From NCBI GenBank assembly GCA_024760905.1, contig CM045731.1, positions 21,160,001-21,224,000 of the forward strand: 64,000 nt of DNA, written 5' to 3'. A program made the translations under genes and the position numbers. Every line of letters starts with the position of its first letter. Position 1 is the first letter of the stretch. Positions 61,602 through 63,925 of the stretch are shown in pieces. This DNA comes from Plotosus lineatus (lineage: Eukaryota; Chordata; Actinopteri; Siluriformes; Plotosidae). Under the pieces are notes generated by a model. The model was not told the origin of the DNA, ran no database searches, and saw only the letters and a program-made list of their open reading frames with translations.

Positions 61602-62113
61602 CAGGCACCCTGCAGGCTGGCATTTACATTTATCAAGATGAAATTGTGTGTGATAGATGTGATATTTCATTTTACATATTTGTTCGAATTCACTCTTGAC
61701 ACTTTGTAGTTAGTGGCGCAGATCTAAATCCATGCGGGCGAATCGATTCCAAGAGTTGATTCATTATAGCGCAATTCATCACACTCGGCGCCCGATATCA
61801 CTGTGAGGTATCGATTCCAAAGCTTCAGAGTCGACTCTCAATTTTCACATTATTGGAAGAGATTTATTGAATCTTTTCAGGAATTCCGATTCCCAGGTTG
61901 ATATTGTGGAGGAAAACAGCACTGCAGTTTGTTGGACTTTGGATAAAGGGACAATTTTCATACACGGGTTCCATAATAAATAAAAGTAAACAGTTTATTT
62001 AGGTTTTAAACAAGAGAGATGATAGTGGTTACCGGTGGTCAAAATATTACTCTTCATATATAAATACTGATAAAATTATATTAAGTGATCAATATAACAT
62101 GATCAATATAAAT

Positions 62114-62185
<72 letters not shown>

Positions 62186-63202
62186 CCTAGGAGTGTGACA
62201 GACCGAAATTATTATTTTTTTTTTTACAAATTAATTAATTATGGTAAAATAAACTACTATTTATGTTATTAAGAATAAATAATTGGACATGATTGAAACA
62301 AATAAATTCATGCTATTCCTTTTCTTATTCTTTTTTTATTATAGATTCATAAACCAACTGACATTTTTATTCATATGGTTGCATGGTGAACTGTCCGGAG
62401 TGGACTCTGCCCTCACCCAGAGTCGGCTGAGATGGGCTCCAGCCTCCCCGAAACCCCAATTCGGAATAAGAGGTTTATAATTGACTGATCATTCAGAATT
62501 GATTCTCAGGCTCTCACTCATTTGTCGGACTTCTGTAATCCTATTATGGTCGCACGGTGGATGGAGTTTATCTCAGCCGGTAGTGGGGACATGACACATA
62601 CCCTGAACAGCTCACCAGTCCATCTATCGCAAGACCAACACAACCACACACACACACACGCATGCACACACACCTAGAGGAAATTTGGAACAGCCTAATG
62701 CATGTGTTTAATGATTTTTTTCTTTAAATCTTTAGATCTTTAAATTTCAATAGTTACATTGAATTTCAACAATTTTTTTAAAACAACTCTTTTTGTGTAA
62801 TCTTTCCAATAATGATCATTTGCGGGACTTCGAGTCGAAAGAACATTTTGCAATGGTCTGTCTGTTGGGGAAACCCCCTGGGGAATCCCTGGACAATCAA
62901 TCAATAGCACTTGATTAATATGGGATGGATTTTTTTCACAGGATTTCATTTCTTTATGACATACCACCCACAGATTCATAGCCTATATGTAATTTATAGT
63001 CTGTGATTTATATATTTATTGGAAATTATCTGTAGCGGCTCCTTAGTGAGCGTGTTGACACAGCAGGGTGACGGACTGTGTGACTGTGTGATCAGGGTAA
63101 TAATGCACTCACTACATGTGGCTCATTATTAACTCAAAAGAAACTGGGTAGTTACATTTGTTTGAACTTGAAAGCTCTTACCACTGTGCTCTGGGATTCC
63201 AT
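28513..63202 (-). CDS. cfap57: CFAP57/WDR65-like cilia- and flagella-associated protein, 30 coding exons
   Basis: Gene-level entry; exons are listed separately. CFAP57 family proteins sit in the motile axoneme and are needed to place a subset of inner dynein arms (family knowledge). Seen: the spliced frame is 4275 nt, about 1424 aa, and every junction is phase-consistent. Residues 20-675 form WD40 repeats, probably two beta-propellers, starting [13 protein letters not shown] with [11 protein letters not shown], close to the family N-terminus. Residues 676-1240 are Lys/Glu-rich coiled coil; about 1241-1424 is a low-complexity tail rich in Ser, Pro and Gln. The coiled coil is much more diverged from mammalian CFAP57 than the WD part and has duplicated exons, so this may be a CFAP57 paralog (FBB7/FAP331-type) instead of the one-to-one ortholog. 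It converges on gabrr1. Two introns begin with GC. Confidence 0.85.
28720..28852. repeat. intronic duplicate segment X' (pairs with 32135-32265)
   Basis: Shares blocks AATATTC...GGTGAGATGG, AATCTGGC..CATCC and GATAACT/GAATAACT with 32135-32265 in the same order, roughly 70% by eye. Located just upstream (gene sense) of exon 30. Confidence 0.6.
28855..29350 (+). mobile_element. SINE family A with 205-bp tail Q
   Basis: Head GGTCAGTGGTGGTCTAGTGG, C-run at 28948-28974, centre GGTTATCAAAGGCCGGCCAT, then at about 29143-29350 a tail (CTGCAGCGGCACTGGAAGCC, TCCTTCGGGACTGATGGAGG) that is also found at 39890-40093 behind a different SINE head. Confidence 0.75.
29395..29530. repeat. intronic duplicate segment Y' (pairs with 32480-32600)
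   Basis: AGGATTCGTCCAGTAGATCA and GGAGTTTATTATGGAC correspond to AGGATTCATCTGTAAGATCA and GGAGTTTATTGTGGAC at 32498. Confidence 0.6.
29597..29912 (-). mobile_element. SINE family D
   Basis: Reverse-strand copy: AAAGTCTGTTGGGTTTTTAC, CAGTATATTTTTACTGGTAC and the head complement CACTACGCCACCGGCCCC. Confidence 0.75.
29913..30240 (-). mobile_element. SINE family C, degenerate
   Basis: Reverse-strand copy with AGCCTATCTCAGCCGACTCG, the CACATACAACCGTGCACACT zone and GGACCTTCTTGCGGTAAGAC at the head side. Confidence 0.6.
30330..30399 (-). CDS. cfap57: cfap57-like exon 29 (70 nt)
   Basis: [20 protein letters not shown] then YVS, from a pyrimidine-rich acceptor ending AAACCAG to donor GCA/GTAAGT, phase 0 to 1. 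Supported by splice signals and phase only. Confidence 0.55.
30555..31285. mobile_element. pogo-like MITE, copy c
   Basis: CAGGGATCCCTCACTTTCCG at the left, GCGAGGGATCACTG at the right, TA on both sides. Contains a (CA)n array at 31006-31063 and an inverted pair around CACTTGCTCACTTGAAAGAT. It sits in the intron between exons 29 and 28, 24 bp from exon 28. Confidence 0.75.
31309..31430 (-). CDS. cfap57: cfap57-like exon 28
   Basis: Acceptor is TTTGTATTTCTTCAG, donor GAG/GTATGT. Only one of the three frames is open: [40 protein letters not shown]. Phase 1 to 0 fits exons 27 and 29. Confidence 0.6.
31533..32129. mobile_element. DNA transposon family with AGACGACTTAAGTCG motif, copy 1
   Basis: Ends CAGATATACCTCACCCAACG and CGAGGTATACCTG, TA on both sides. 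Near-identical over long stretches to 40149-40756 (CTAGCCTAGGCTAGGCTACG). No coding capacity. Confidence 0.75.
32135..32265. repeat. intronic duplicate segment X (pairs with 28720-28852)
   Basis: See the partner; lies in the intron between exons 27 and 28. Followed by a G-run at 32251-32261. Confidence 0.55.
32480..32600. repeat. intronic duplicate segment Y (pairs with 29395-29530)
   Basis: Directly downstream of exon 27 in gene sense; contains the AATAAA (32526-32521) that could be misread as the gene's end. Its partner Y' has the same TTTATT. Confidence 0.55.
32631..32715 (-). CDS. cfap57: cfap57-like exon 27
   Basis: [20 protein letters not shown], then REPASSTN, phase 0 to 1, donor AACA/GTAAGC. 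If unspliced it would run 11 more codons to a TGA at 32596-32598. An AATAAA on the - strand at 32526-32521 makes that a possible alternative end. Confidence 0.65.
32840..33905 (-). mobile_element. SINE family C, split by an RTE LINE
   Basis: Two halves, 32840-32915 and 33735-33905, read as one reverse-strand family C copy (AACCATTCACACTCACAACT, then GTCTTTGGACTGTGGGAGGA, GGAAGCCAGAGTACC). The LINE between them has an 8-bp target duplication AGCCTAAT at 32916-32923 and 33727-33734. Confidence 0.7.
32924..33726 (+). mobile_element. RTE-type LINE, 5'-truncated, open for 258 codons
   Basis: Begins at the RT catalytic motif (FADD) and is open to the stop at 33698-33700: [55 protein letters not shown], ending [10 protein letters not shown]. 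The catalytic stretch is repeated ([14 protein letters not shown]) through a 15-nt duplication. In the intron between exons 27 and 26, antisense to that gene. Confidence 0.85.
33940..34260 (-). mobile_element. SINE family C
   Basis: Reverse-strand copy: TGTCCATCTGAGCTGACTCT, AGCCTACTGTGCATGTTTTT and GGAATCTTCTTGCTGAGG. Followed by an (ATT)n array at 34286-34322. Confidence 0.65.
34286..34322. repeat. (TTA)n microsatellite
   Basis: About twelve TTA units immediately beside exon 26 of the cfap57-like gene. Confidence 0.9.
34426..34572 (-). CDS. cfap57: cfap57-like exon 26
   Basis: 49 codons from [20 protein letters not shown] to DSSVIMK. Acceptor is GATTGCTCTAG. The end reads ATGAAG/GTATAA. 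Read through, it would give V and a stop at 34420-34422. Exon 3 uses the same GTATAA donor and downstream exons fit in phase, so I prefer splicing. Confidence 0.82.
34668..34799 (-). CDS. cfap57: cfap57-like exon 25 (132 nt, module B)
   Basis: 44 codons. [44 protein letters not shown]. Acceptor is TTTCCTCAG, donor GAT/GTAAGA. Same size and phases as exon 19 and about half identical to it. Confidence 0.88.
34950..35090 (+). mobile_element. SINE tail G fragment
   Basis: GCAATGGCCTGGTGAGTTAT then CACAGTCGGCTGAAATGGGC, ending in ATGAATGAA. Head absent. Confidence 0.6.
35095..35640. other. intron between exons 25 and 24
   Basis: A possible old repeat repeats the phrase AGGCCCC(A/G)...CACCAA(C/G)TTTG twice (35170-35200 and 35320-35355). 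Nothing coding seen. Confidence 0.4.
35642..35749 (-). CDS. cfap57: cfap57-like exon 24 (module B)
   Basis: 36 codons. [20 protein letters not shown] then [16 protein letters not shown], acceptor GTATTTTAG, donor AAG/GTTTGT. Paralogous to exon 18. Confidence 0.86.
36030..36500 (+). mobile_element. SINE family A with RTE-type tail, plus extra head
   Basis: A truncated head at about 36054-36110 precedes a full copy from 36159 (GCAGTGGAGGCCTGGTGGTA to CAGCCGAAAATAAAAAT). The tail has AGGAAGGGCATCCGACAGAA and TTGCTGTGGTGACCCCTGAG. Confidence 0.75.
36963..37496. mobile_element. hAT MITE
   Basis: Ends CAGTGGTCCCCAACCTTTG and GTGGGTGGGGTCCACTG; interior with GGACCGGTGCCGGTCCATGG. Contains an (AAT)n array at 37064-37114. 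Same group as 27232-27553. Confidence 0.7.
37532..37720 (-). CDS. cfap57: cfap57-like exon 23 (module B)
   Basis: 63 codons. [20 protein letters not shown] then [20 protein letters not shown]. Acceptor is TCCCTGTAG, donor AGG/GTGAGA. No counterpart in module A. Confidence 0.87.
37740..38720. other. intron between exons 23 and 22
   Basis: An A-run at 37759-37777, otherwise unique-looking sequence; the 38285-38600 part looks like an old mobile element (two near copies of a phrase around TCTCTGTGACA) but I cannot name it. Confidence 0.4.
38722..39045 (+). mobile_element. SINE family A with tail G
   Basis: Head CAGGGGTGGCCTCATGCTGG (with a small deletion), B box GGGGTTCAAGCCC, centre GGGTTATCAAAGGCCAACAG, tail to ATGAATGAATGAAT. 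Ends 17 nt before exon 22. Confidence 0.7.
39062..39220 (-). CDS. cfap57: cfap57-like exon 22 (module B)
   Basis: 53 codons. [36 protein letters not shown], then [12 protein letters not shown]. Phase 0 to 0, donor CAG/GTGATG. The first third parallels exon 17. Confidence 0.86.
39356..39502 (-). CDS. cfap57: cfap57-like exon 21 (module B)
   Basis: 49 codons. [40 protein letters not shown] and KLLEKQ. Acceptor is CACGTTACAG, donor CAG/GTGGGT. Paralogous to exon 16. Confidence 0.88.
39651..39680. repeat. (AT)n microsatellite
   Basis: TATATATA array abutting the 5' end of the family C SINE. Confidence 0.85.
39681..40095 (+). mobile_element. SINE family C, best copy, with tail Q
   Basis: Head GGGCGGCACGGTGGCGTAGT, B box GGTTTGATTCCCGGCC, then TTTCCTCCGGGTGCTCCGGT and CAGTCCAAAGACGTGCACTG. 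From about 39890 it carries the 205-nt tail Q shared with the family A copy at 28855-29350. Confidence 0.8.
40149..40756. mobile_element. DNA transposon family with ACGACTTAAGTCG motif, copy 2
   Basis: CAGGTATACCTCACCCAATG at the left and GAGGTATACCTATACTG at the right. Carries a block at 40410-40500 absent from copy 1. Lies 90 bp from exon 20. Confidence 0.75.
40848..40928 (-). CDS. cfap57: cfap57-like exon 20
   Basis: 27 codons. [20 protein letters not shown] then VTKMTMT, phase 0 to 0. Acceptor is CCTCATTAG, donor ACG/GTATGT. It links the two coiled-coil modules; I see no clear partner exon in module A. Confidence 0.78.
40967..41026. repeat. (GT)n microsatellite
   Basis: About 29 GT units just upstream, in gene sense, of exon 20 (intron 19). 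Confidence 0.9.
41135..41445 (+). mobile_element. SINE family D
   Basis: GTGGGGCCTGTGGAGTAGTG head, AAGACCCCTGGGCAAGGTCT and AAAATATACTGGGAAGGTAA in order, closing at AAGCCCAACGGCCTTTACCT. Confidence 0.75.
41460..41690 (-). mobile_element. SINE family C, degenerate
   Basis: Reverse-strand copy: CTCATCTCAGCTGACACTGG, TACAACCATTCACACTCACA and CTTCTTATTGTGAGGCGGAC, ending at the head complement GCTACCGTGCCGTC. Confidence 0.6.
41693..42042 (-). mobile_element. SINE family A with tail G
   Basis: Reverse strand: tail complement TTTTCTGTACCCGCTTAATC, centre CTTTGATAACCCAGTTAGCG, head complement TACCACTAGACCACCACTGC. Duplicated CCGTGCCGTCGTT flanks (41679-41691 and 42040-42052) mark a target duplication. 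Confidence 0.8.
42317..42352. repeat. (TG)n microsatellite
   Basis: About 18 units ending 10 nt from the donor of exon 19. Confidence 0.9.
42363..42494 (-). CDS. cfap57: cfap57-like exon 19 (132 nt, module A)
   Basis: 44 codons. [44 protein letters not shown]. By my count 21 of 44 residues match exon 25, which has identical length and phases. Relates to the CFAP57 segment [20 protein letters not shown]. Confidence 0.87.
42792..43670. mobile_element. pogo-like MITE, copy d, with nested SINE
   Basis: Ends CAGGGATCCCTCGCTACTTC and GAAAGTGAGGGATCCCTG. A family A SINE with its own distinct tail (43381-43545: CCACCGTGGAAGGGACCTAG, TACGAAAAATACTCAGCGCC) is inserted at 43155-43545. Confidence 0.7.
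43155..43545 (+). mobile_element. SINE family A with tail P
   Basis: Head GGGCAGTGGTGGTCTAGTGG, B box GGTTCGAGTCCC, centre GGTTATCAAAGGCGCGCCAG, then a tail not seen elsewhere in the window. Confidence 0.7.
44098..44193 (-). CDS. cfap57: cfap57-like exon 18 (module A)
   Basis: 32 codons. [20 protein letters not shown] then [12 protein letters not shown]. Donor is AAG/GTTTGT. The end resembles exon 24 ([11 protein letters not shown]), which has the same unusual GTTTGT donor. Confidence 0.85.
44228..44767. repeat. 540-bp (AAT)n array
   Basis: Mostly AAT units with dispersed AGT and CAT variants and an AAG-rich start. It makes long false open frames (poly-Asn on +, poly-Ile on -). In the intron between exons 18 and 17. 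Confidence 0.95.
44780..44960. repeat. unique spacer and (GAT)n array
   Basis: The GAT array at 44906-44959 (about 18 units) is joined to a family C SINE that follows. The spacer includes CCAGGAAGAGCTGGAGGAAG. Confidence 0.8.
44985..45340 (+). mobile_element. SINE family C with tail G
   Basis: GATGGCGTAGTGGTTAGCAT head with GGTTTGATTTCC, CATGTTCTCATTGTGCTTGT, tail GAGTTGGCTGAGATGGGCGC ending in ATGAATGAATGAATGA. Confidence 0.7.
45370..45429 (-). CDS. cfap57: cfap57-like exon 17 (60 nt, module A)
   Basis: [20 protein letters not shown], phase 0 to 0, acceptor TTTTATAAG, donor GAG/GTATTA. Resembles the start of exon 22 ([18 protein letters not shown]). Confidence 0.82.
45572..45694. repeat. 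(TA)n array with a repeated GTTACAAGAACATGTG flank
   Basis: Two TA runs, each preceded by GTTACAAGAACATGTG (45560 and 45610), i.e. a local duplication of the array plus its flank. Confidence 0.85.
45700..46075 (+). mobile_element. SINE family C with tail G
   Basis: CCTGACCACCTCACAACAAC head region, TATGTTCTCCCCATGCTTGC, and tail GGGCTCCAGCCTCCCCGCAA; abuts the RTE fragment. Confidence 0.6.
46080..46665 (+). mobile_element. RTE-type LINE, 3' end fragment
   Basis: Starts within [10 protein letters not shown] equivalent ([20 protein letters not shown]) and stays open to the stop at about 46633. 3' end GGGAACAGCCGAAAGGAAAA. In the intron between exons 17 and 16, antisense to it. Confidence 0.85.
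46666..47160. other. intron between exons 17 and 16
   Basis: Unique sequence, no feature recognised. Confidence 0.5.
47168..47329 (-). CDS. cfap57: cfap57-like exon 16, coiled coil (module A)
   Basis: 54 codons. [19 protein letters not shown] to NEMYLLEKQ, phase 0 to 0. The end ([14 protein letters not shown]) mirrors the end of exon 21 ([14 protein letters not shown]), part of the internal module duplication. Confidence 0.88.
47797..47846. repeat. (ATT)n microsatellite
   Basis: About 16 units, followed at once by a truncated family A SINE centre (47848-47960). Confidence 0.9.
47848..47962 (+). mobile_element. SINE family A centre fragment
   Basis: AGCTAACTGGGTTATCAAAG to GCCGCCGGCGTGTTTCTGTC, then straight into the minisatellite. 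Head missing. Confidence 0.7.
47962..48680. repeat. 39-bp minisatellite, about 18 copies
   Basis: Unit TCTTATGYATGATTTTTGTA followed by TGTATGTATGATGTATGTA, highly homogeneous (only C/T at one site, one G variant near 48352, one 4-bp expansion near 48605). The 3' flank continues as pogo-like MITE interior. Gives false 13-residue repeat frames on both strands. In the intron between exons 16 and 15. Confidence 0.95.
48681..49095 (+). mobile_element. MITE interior plus SINE family A with RTE-type tail
   Basis: 48672-48755 is nearly identical to 43078-43155 (TTTAATGTTTAATTGTTATA, ATTATATACACATATACACG), followed by a family A head at 48756 and the RTE-type tail (AGGAAGGGCATCCGACGTAA, TTCGCTGTGGCGACCCCTGA). 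Confidence 0.8.
49200..49258. repeat. (CA)n microsatellite
   Basis: About 28 CA units with one AG interruption. Confidence 0.9.
49440..49700 (+). mobile_element. SINE family C with tail G
   Basis: GTGTTTATGTGTGGAGTTGA, CTTGCATGGGTTCCATCCAG and GCAGTAGCCTGGAAGCTGTT in consensus order; ends near exon 15. Confidence 0.6.
49824..50122 (-). CDS. cfap57: cfap57-like exon 15, coiled coil
   Basis: 299 nt, phase 1 to 0. Heptad-rich: [40 protein letters not shown], then [12 protein letters not shown]. Donor is GAC/GTAAGA. Confidence 0.9.
50248..50341 (-). CDS. cfap57: cfap57-like exon 14, coiled coil
   Basis: [20 protein letters not shown] then [11 protein letters not shown], phase 0 to 1. Acceptor is GAGTGTAG, donor G/GTAAAT. 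Confidence 0.85.
50452..51200. mobile_element. hAT-like element
   Basis: Left CTCAAACTCAAAGTCAGCAG with GGCCAAATATGGCC, right AAGCTTTGACACCCCTACCC: the form of hAT elements that give TGTCAAAC/GACACCCCT ends. No coding frame. In the intron between exons 14 and 13. Confidence 0.5.
51257..51292 (-). CDS. cfap57: cfap57-like exon 13 (36 nt)
   Basis: Micro-exon [12 protein letters not shown], between acceptor TTAAATTTCAG and donor CAG/GTTAGA, phase 0 to 0. Start of the coiled coil. Confidence 0.8.
51415..51567 (-). CDS. cfap57: cfap57-like exon 12, last WD repeat
   Basis: [20 protein letters not shown], then [10 protein letters not shown], closing the WD domain at about residue 675. Ends QKS/GTAAGT. 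Downstream exons are coiled coil. Confidence 0.92.
51670..51846 (-). CDS. cfap57: cfap57-like exon 11
   Basis: 59 codons. [40 protein letters not shown] and [11 protein letters not shown], all close to CFAP57. Donor is AAA/GTACGT, phase 0 to 0. Confidence 0.92.
51950..52076 (+). mobile_element. SINE family C fragment
   Basis: GATGATGTAGTGATTCACAC head and GGAGTTTGCAGGTCCTCCCT, running into the CA array. Confidence 0.5.
52077..52260. repeat. inverted repeat: (CA)n - unique arm - spacer - inverted arm - (TG)n
   Basis: CA array (52077-52117), then ACTATTTACACTCAAATCCA; after a short loop comes its reverse complement TGGATTTGAGTGTAAATAGT and a TG array to 52260. The whole can fold into one long hairpin. 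Confidence 0.9.
52580..52915 (-). mobile_element. SINE family C
   Basis: Reverse strand: TCATTTTCTAAGCCGTTTAA, CACCGGTCTCAGCGGACTCC, GGGGAAATTTGGAACTGCAC, and head complement CCACGACACCACCTTGCCAC. Confidence 0.7.
53027..53236 (-). CDS. cfap57: cfap57-like exon 10 (GC splice donor)
   Basis: 70 codons. [33 protein letters not shown], then [14 protein letters not shown]. Ends AAG/GCAAGT, the textbook GC-AG donor. The WD core here corresponds to GGTDGAVYEWNLSTGK of mammalian CFAP57. Confidence 0.9.
53329..53439 (-). CDS. cfap57: cfap57-like exon 9
   Basis: 37 codons, phase 0 to 0. [20 protein letters not shown], then [13 protein letters not shown]. Matches the CFAP57 stretch with FSNGGHLFAAVNGNVI and SLKGHTGK. 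Acceptor is GTCCCCAG, donor ACG/GTGAGT. Confidence 0.92.
53599..53764 (-). CDS. cfap57: cfap57-like exon 8 (GC splice donor)
   Basis: Phase 2 to 0. Encodes [20 protein letters not shown] and [20 protein letters not shown]. The only phase-consistent end is CAG/GCGAGT, a GC donor. The nearest GT (GCGA/GTATTC) would break the frame with exon 9. Confidence 0.85.
53868..54225 (+). mobile_element. SINE family C with tail G
   Basis: GGGGCGGCATGGTGGCGTAG head, GGCTTGATTCCCAACTTGGG, TTCCTCCCACAGTCCAAAAA, tail GCACCAGCCTCCCCGCGACC to AATGAATGAATG. Full length; shows heads C and tail G joined. Confidence 0.8.
54450..54490. repeat. (AC)n microsatellite
   Basis: About 20 units inside a decayed family C fragment (54340-54510). 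Confidence 0.85.
54620..54750 (-). CDS. cfap57: cfap57-like exon 7, WD repeat
   Basis: Starts [18 protein letters not shown] and ends in the WD core [12 protein letters not shown]. Acceptor is ATTTTAAG, donor AA/GTATGA, phase 0 to 2. Confidence 0.92.
54788..54910. repeat. (TA)n and (GATA)-like array
   Basis: TA runs broken by GATATAGATA motifs, ending at the left end of a pogo-like MITE. Confidence 0.85.
54914..55427. mobile_element. pogo-like MITE, copy e
   Basis: CAGGGATCCCTCGCTACCCT at the left, GAAAGTAAGGGATCC at the right (truncated by the GA array). Confidence 0.65.
55428..55482. repeat. (GA)n microsatellite
   Basis: About 26 units, between the MITE and exon 6. Confidence 0.9.
55527..55667 (-). 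CDS. cfap57: cfap57-like exon 6
   Basis: 47 codons, phase 0 to 0, between a GATTTCCAG acceptor and an AAG/GTGAGC donor. Encodes [20 protein letters not shown] and [12 protein letters not shown], a WD strand set equivalent to the CFAP57 segment CLCFSPSEETLVAST. Confidence 0.91.
55765..56115. repeat. degenerate minisatellite, about 33-bp period
   Basis: Diverged units built on CAAG(T/A)TCC.TCAAGATCATC.T.ATTCCAC. Makes a false reverse-strand frame of 176 codons with repeating NHDDLEG-like words. In the intron between exons 6 and 5. Confidence 0.75.
56241..56409 (-). CDS. cfap57: cfap57-like exon 5
   Basis: Acceptor is ATTCCCTCTCAG, donor AGT/GTGAGT, phase 2 to 0. Encodes [20 protein letters not shown] and [17 protein letters not shown], the variable loop between WD units. 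Not visible as a long open frame but confirmed by splice phase. Confidence 0.9.
56527..56771 (-). CDS. cfap57: cfap57-like exon 4, WD repeats
   Basis: Acceptor is CCCACTTCCAG. The exon starts [17 protein letters not shown] and includes [19 protein letters not shown]. Phase 0 to 2. The preceding intron holds the 1.25-kb GA-rich minisatellite. Confidence 0.92.
56990..58245. repeat. 1.25-kb GA-rich minisatellite, 32/35-bp units
   Basis: Units start GATGTTGGA(G/T)TGGAATGATG and end in AAGAGGAAGAGGAGG (35 bp) or AAGAAGAGGAGG (32 bp); a GATCAAGAAGAAGAGG variant recurs. The - strand gives long false frames rich in Ser, Pro and His. In the intron between exons 4 and 3. Confidence 0.95.
58325..59128. 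mobile_element. hAT MITE with nested palindromic MITE
   Basis: Left AGTGGACGACCCCAACCCCG, right GTTGGGGACCACCGG; interior TACTGGTCCGTGGATCAATT. Interrupted by a second element at 58796-59069. Confidence 0.65.
58796..59069. mobile_element. palindromic hAT MITE
   Basis: The two halves are inverted copies nearly end to end: AGGGGTGTCAAACTCATGCC...GGGCCATGTGGCTGCA versus TGCAGCCACATGGCCC...GTTTGACACCCCTGA. Confidence 0.85.
59236..59552 (-). CDS. cfap57: cfap57-like exon 3, WD repeats
   Basis: Phase 1 to 0, residues 69-174. Contains [33 protein letters not shown] and [15 protein letters not shown], typical WD beta-strand spacing. Donor is CAG/GTATAA. Confidence 0.93.
59865..60048 (-). CDS. cfap57: cfap57-like exon 2, start of WD domain
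   Basis: Acceptor is TTTTCTTTTTCTCACTTCAG, donor G/GTAGGC. It encodes [16 protein letters not shown], then [20 protein letters not shown] and [20 protein letters not shown]. This is the most diagnostic match to the CFAP57 N-terminus. Confidence 0.93.
60110..60310 (+). mobile_element. SINE family C fragment with (GT)n
   Basis: TAGTCCAAAGACATGCATAT and a GT array (60158-60220) followed by tail G sequence (AGAGTCGGCTAAACTCCAGC). Confidence 0.6.
60312..60585 (+). mobile_element. SINE family B (tRNA-derived head), copy 2
   Basis: GGGGATTTAGCTCAGTTAGT, GGAAGGTCGGAGTTCAAATC and GTGCCATACAGTGGTGATGA match the copy at 5797-6050. Ends near the AATAATAAT run. Confidence 0.75.
60605..60928 (-). mobile_element. 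SINE family A with tail G
   Basis: Reverse strand: GTAACCACATAATCCTAATT, CGCAGGGTGGAAACAAGCTG, TTTGGTAACCCAGTTAGCTG, and head complement CCACTAGGCCACCACTGCCC. Confidence 0.75.
61068..61385 (-). mobile_element. SINE family C
   Basis: Reverse strand: TTTTCTGAACCACTTAATCC, CACCCATCTCAGCCAACTGT, AACAGCCAAGTAACCCTGTG, and head complement CCACAATGCCACCACAGCAC. Confidence 0.7.
61385..62380. other. intron 1 of the cfap57-like gene
   Basis: Contains a (TA)n run at 61558-61597, a CT/GT array at 62119-62186 and otherwise unique AT-rich sequence. No exon seen. Confidence 0.5.
63182..63202 (-). CDS. cfap57: cfap57-like exon 1 (21 nt, start codon)
   Basis: ATG at 63202 opens MESQSTV and is followed by donor GTG/GTAAGA. 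Phase 0 matches exon 2, whose open frame has no usable ATG before the conserved HHIFGLR. Found by searching upstream for an ATG followed by a good donor in the right phase. An alternative 5' exon cannot be excluded. Confidence 0.6.
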
Positions 63203-63204
63203 TT

Positions 63205-63300
63205 ACGTTTTCGCTCCTATCATAAAACCACCGTTTTATAGCTTTGCATTAGTTTGTGACGTAATAAACTACGTTCTCTGTGACGTGTAGAGGGTTAACT
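63205..63300 (-). promoter_or_regulatory. possible cfap57-like promoter
   Basis: Just upstream of the start codon on the - strand are TATAAAAC (63240-63233) and two CRE-like cores, TGACGTAA at 63257-63264 and TGACGTGT at 63281-63288 (given on the + strand). I looked for an RFX X-box, expected for ciliary genes, and did not find a convincing one. The TATA-to-ATG distance of about 32 nt would leave a very short 5' UTR. Confidence 0.3.
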
Positions 63301-63559
63301 TTCCCGCACCGGACCAGTGCATATCTATCTCAGCAGTCCAGTGGCTCATTTCATACCAGTTAAACAACAGAAGATACAACTTGATATGGTTGGTTGAGGT
63401 TTTCTGATACGTTTTGATAAAAGAATGCCATATTAAAAAAAAAAAAAAAAAAAGAAAGAAAGAAACAAGAAGCCATAGATACTGGGACTTAACCTGAGAT
63501 CAAATGTTTGTAAATCAATTTATGGTATTATTTATTTGACGATTATTCATGAAATTAAG

Positions 63560-63925
63560 TTTTCCAGTTGGTGCAGTGGTTAGTACATCTGCTTCTCAGC
63601 ATAAGGTTCAACTCTCATGCTCAGTGTGTTTTGGGGTGATGTTCGAGCAGTGCTAGACAGTCCAAATGCATAATCAGGTTGGGTGAAGCCAAGGTACACC
63701 CTGAACGGCTCATCCGATCACCATAGAGCTAACACACAAGAATTCTCAATGCACACCTTGGGGCAATTTGGCCATGGCTGCAATGAGATCATCTTTCATT
63801 ACTGTCGCAGTGATGGATAGTTCCAGACTCACCCATTTGCTAGAACAAGTCTACAAGGTTGCATGAAGACAACTGCCTATCTCAGCTAACAATGAGAGAA
63901 AGCTTGGTACGCCTGAACAACCATT
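63560..63925. mobile_element. SINE family C relics upstream of the cfap57-like gene
   Basis: Heavily decayed: GGTGCAGTGGTTAGTACATC head-like text and AAGGTACACCCTGAACGGCT tail-like text. From 63957 GGGGCCGATGGGAGTGGGGC may start a family D head cut by the window end. Confidence 0.4.
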
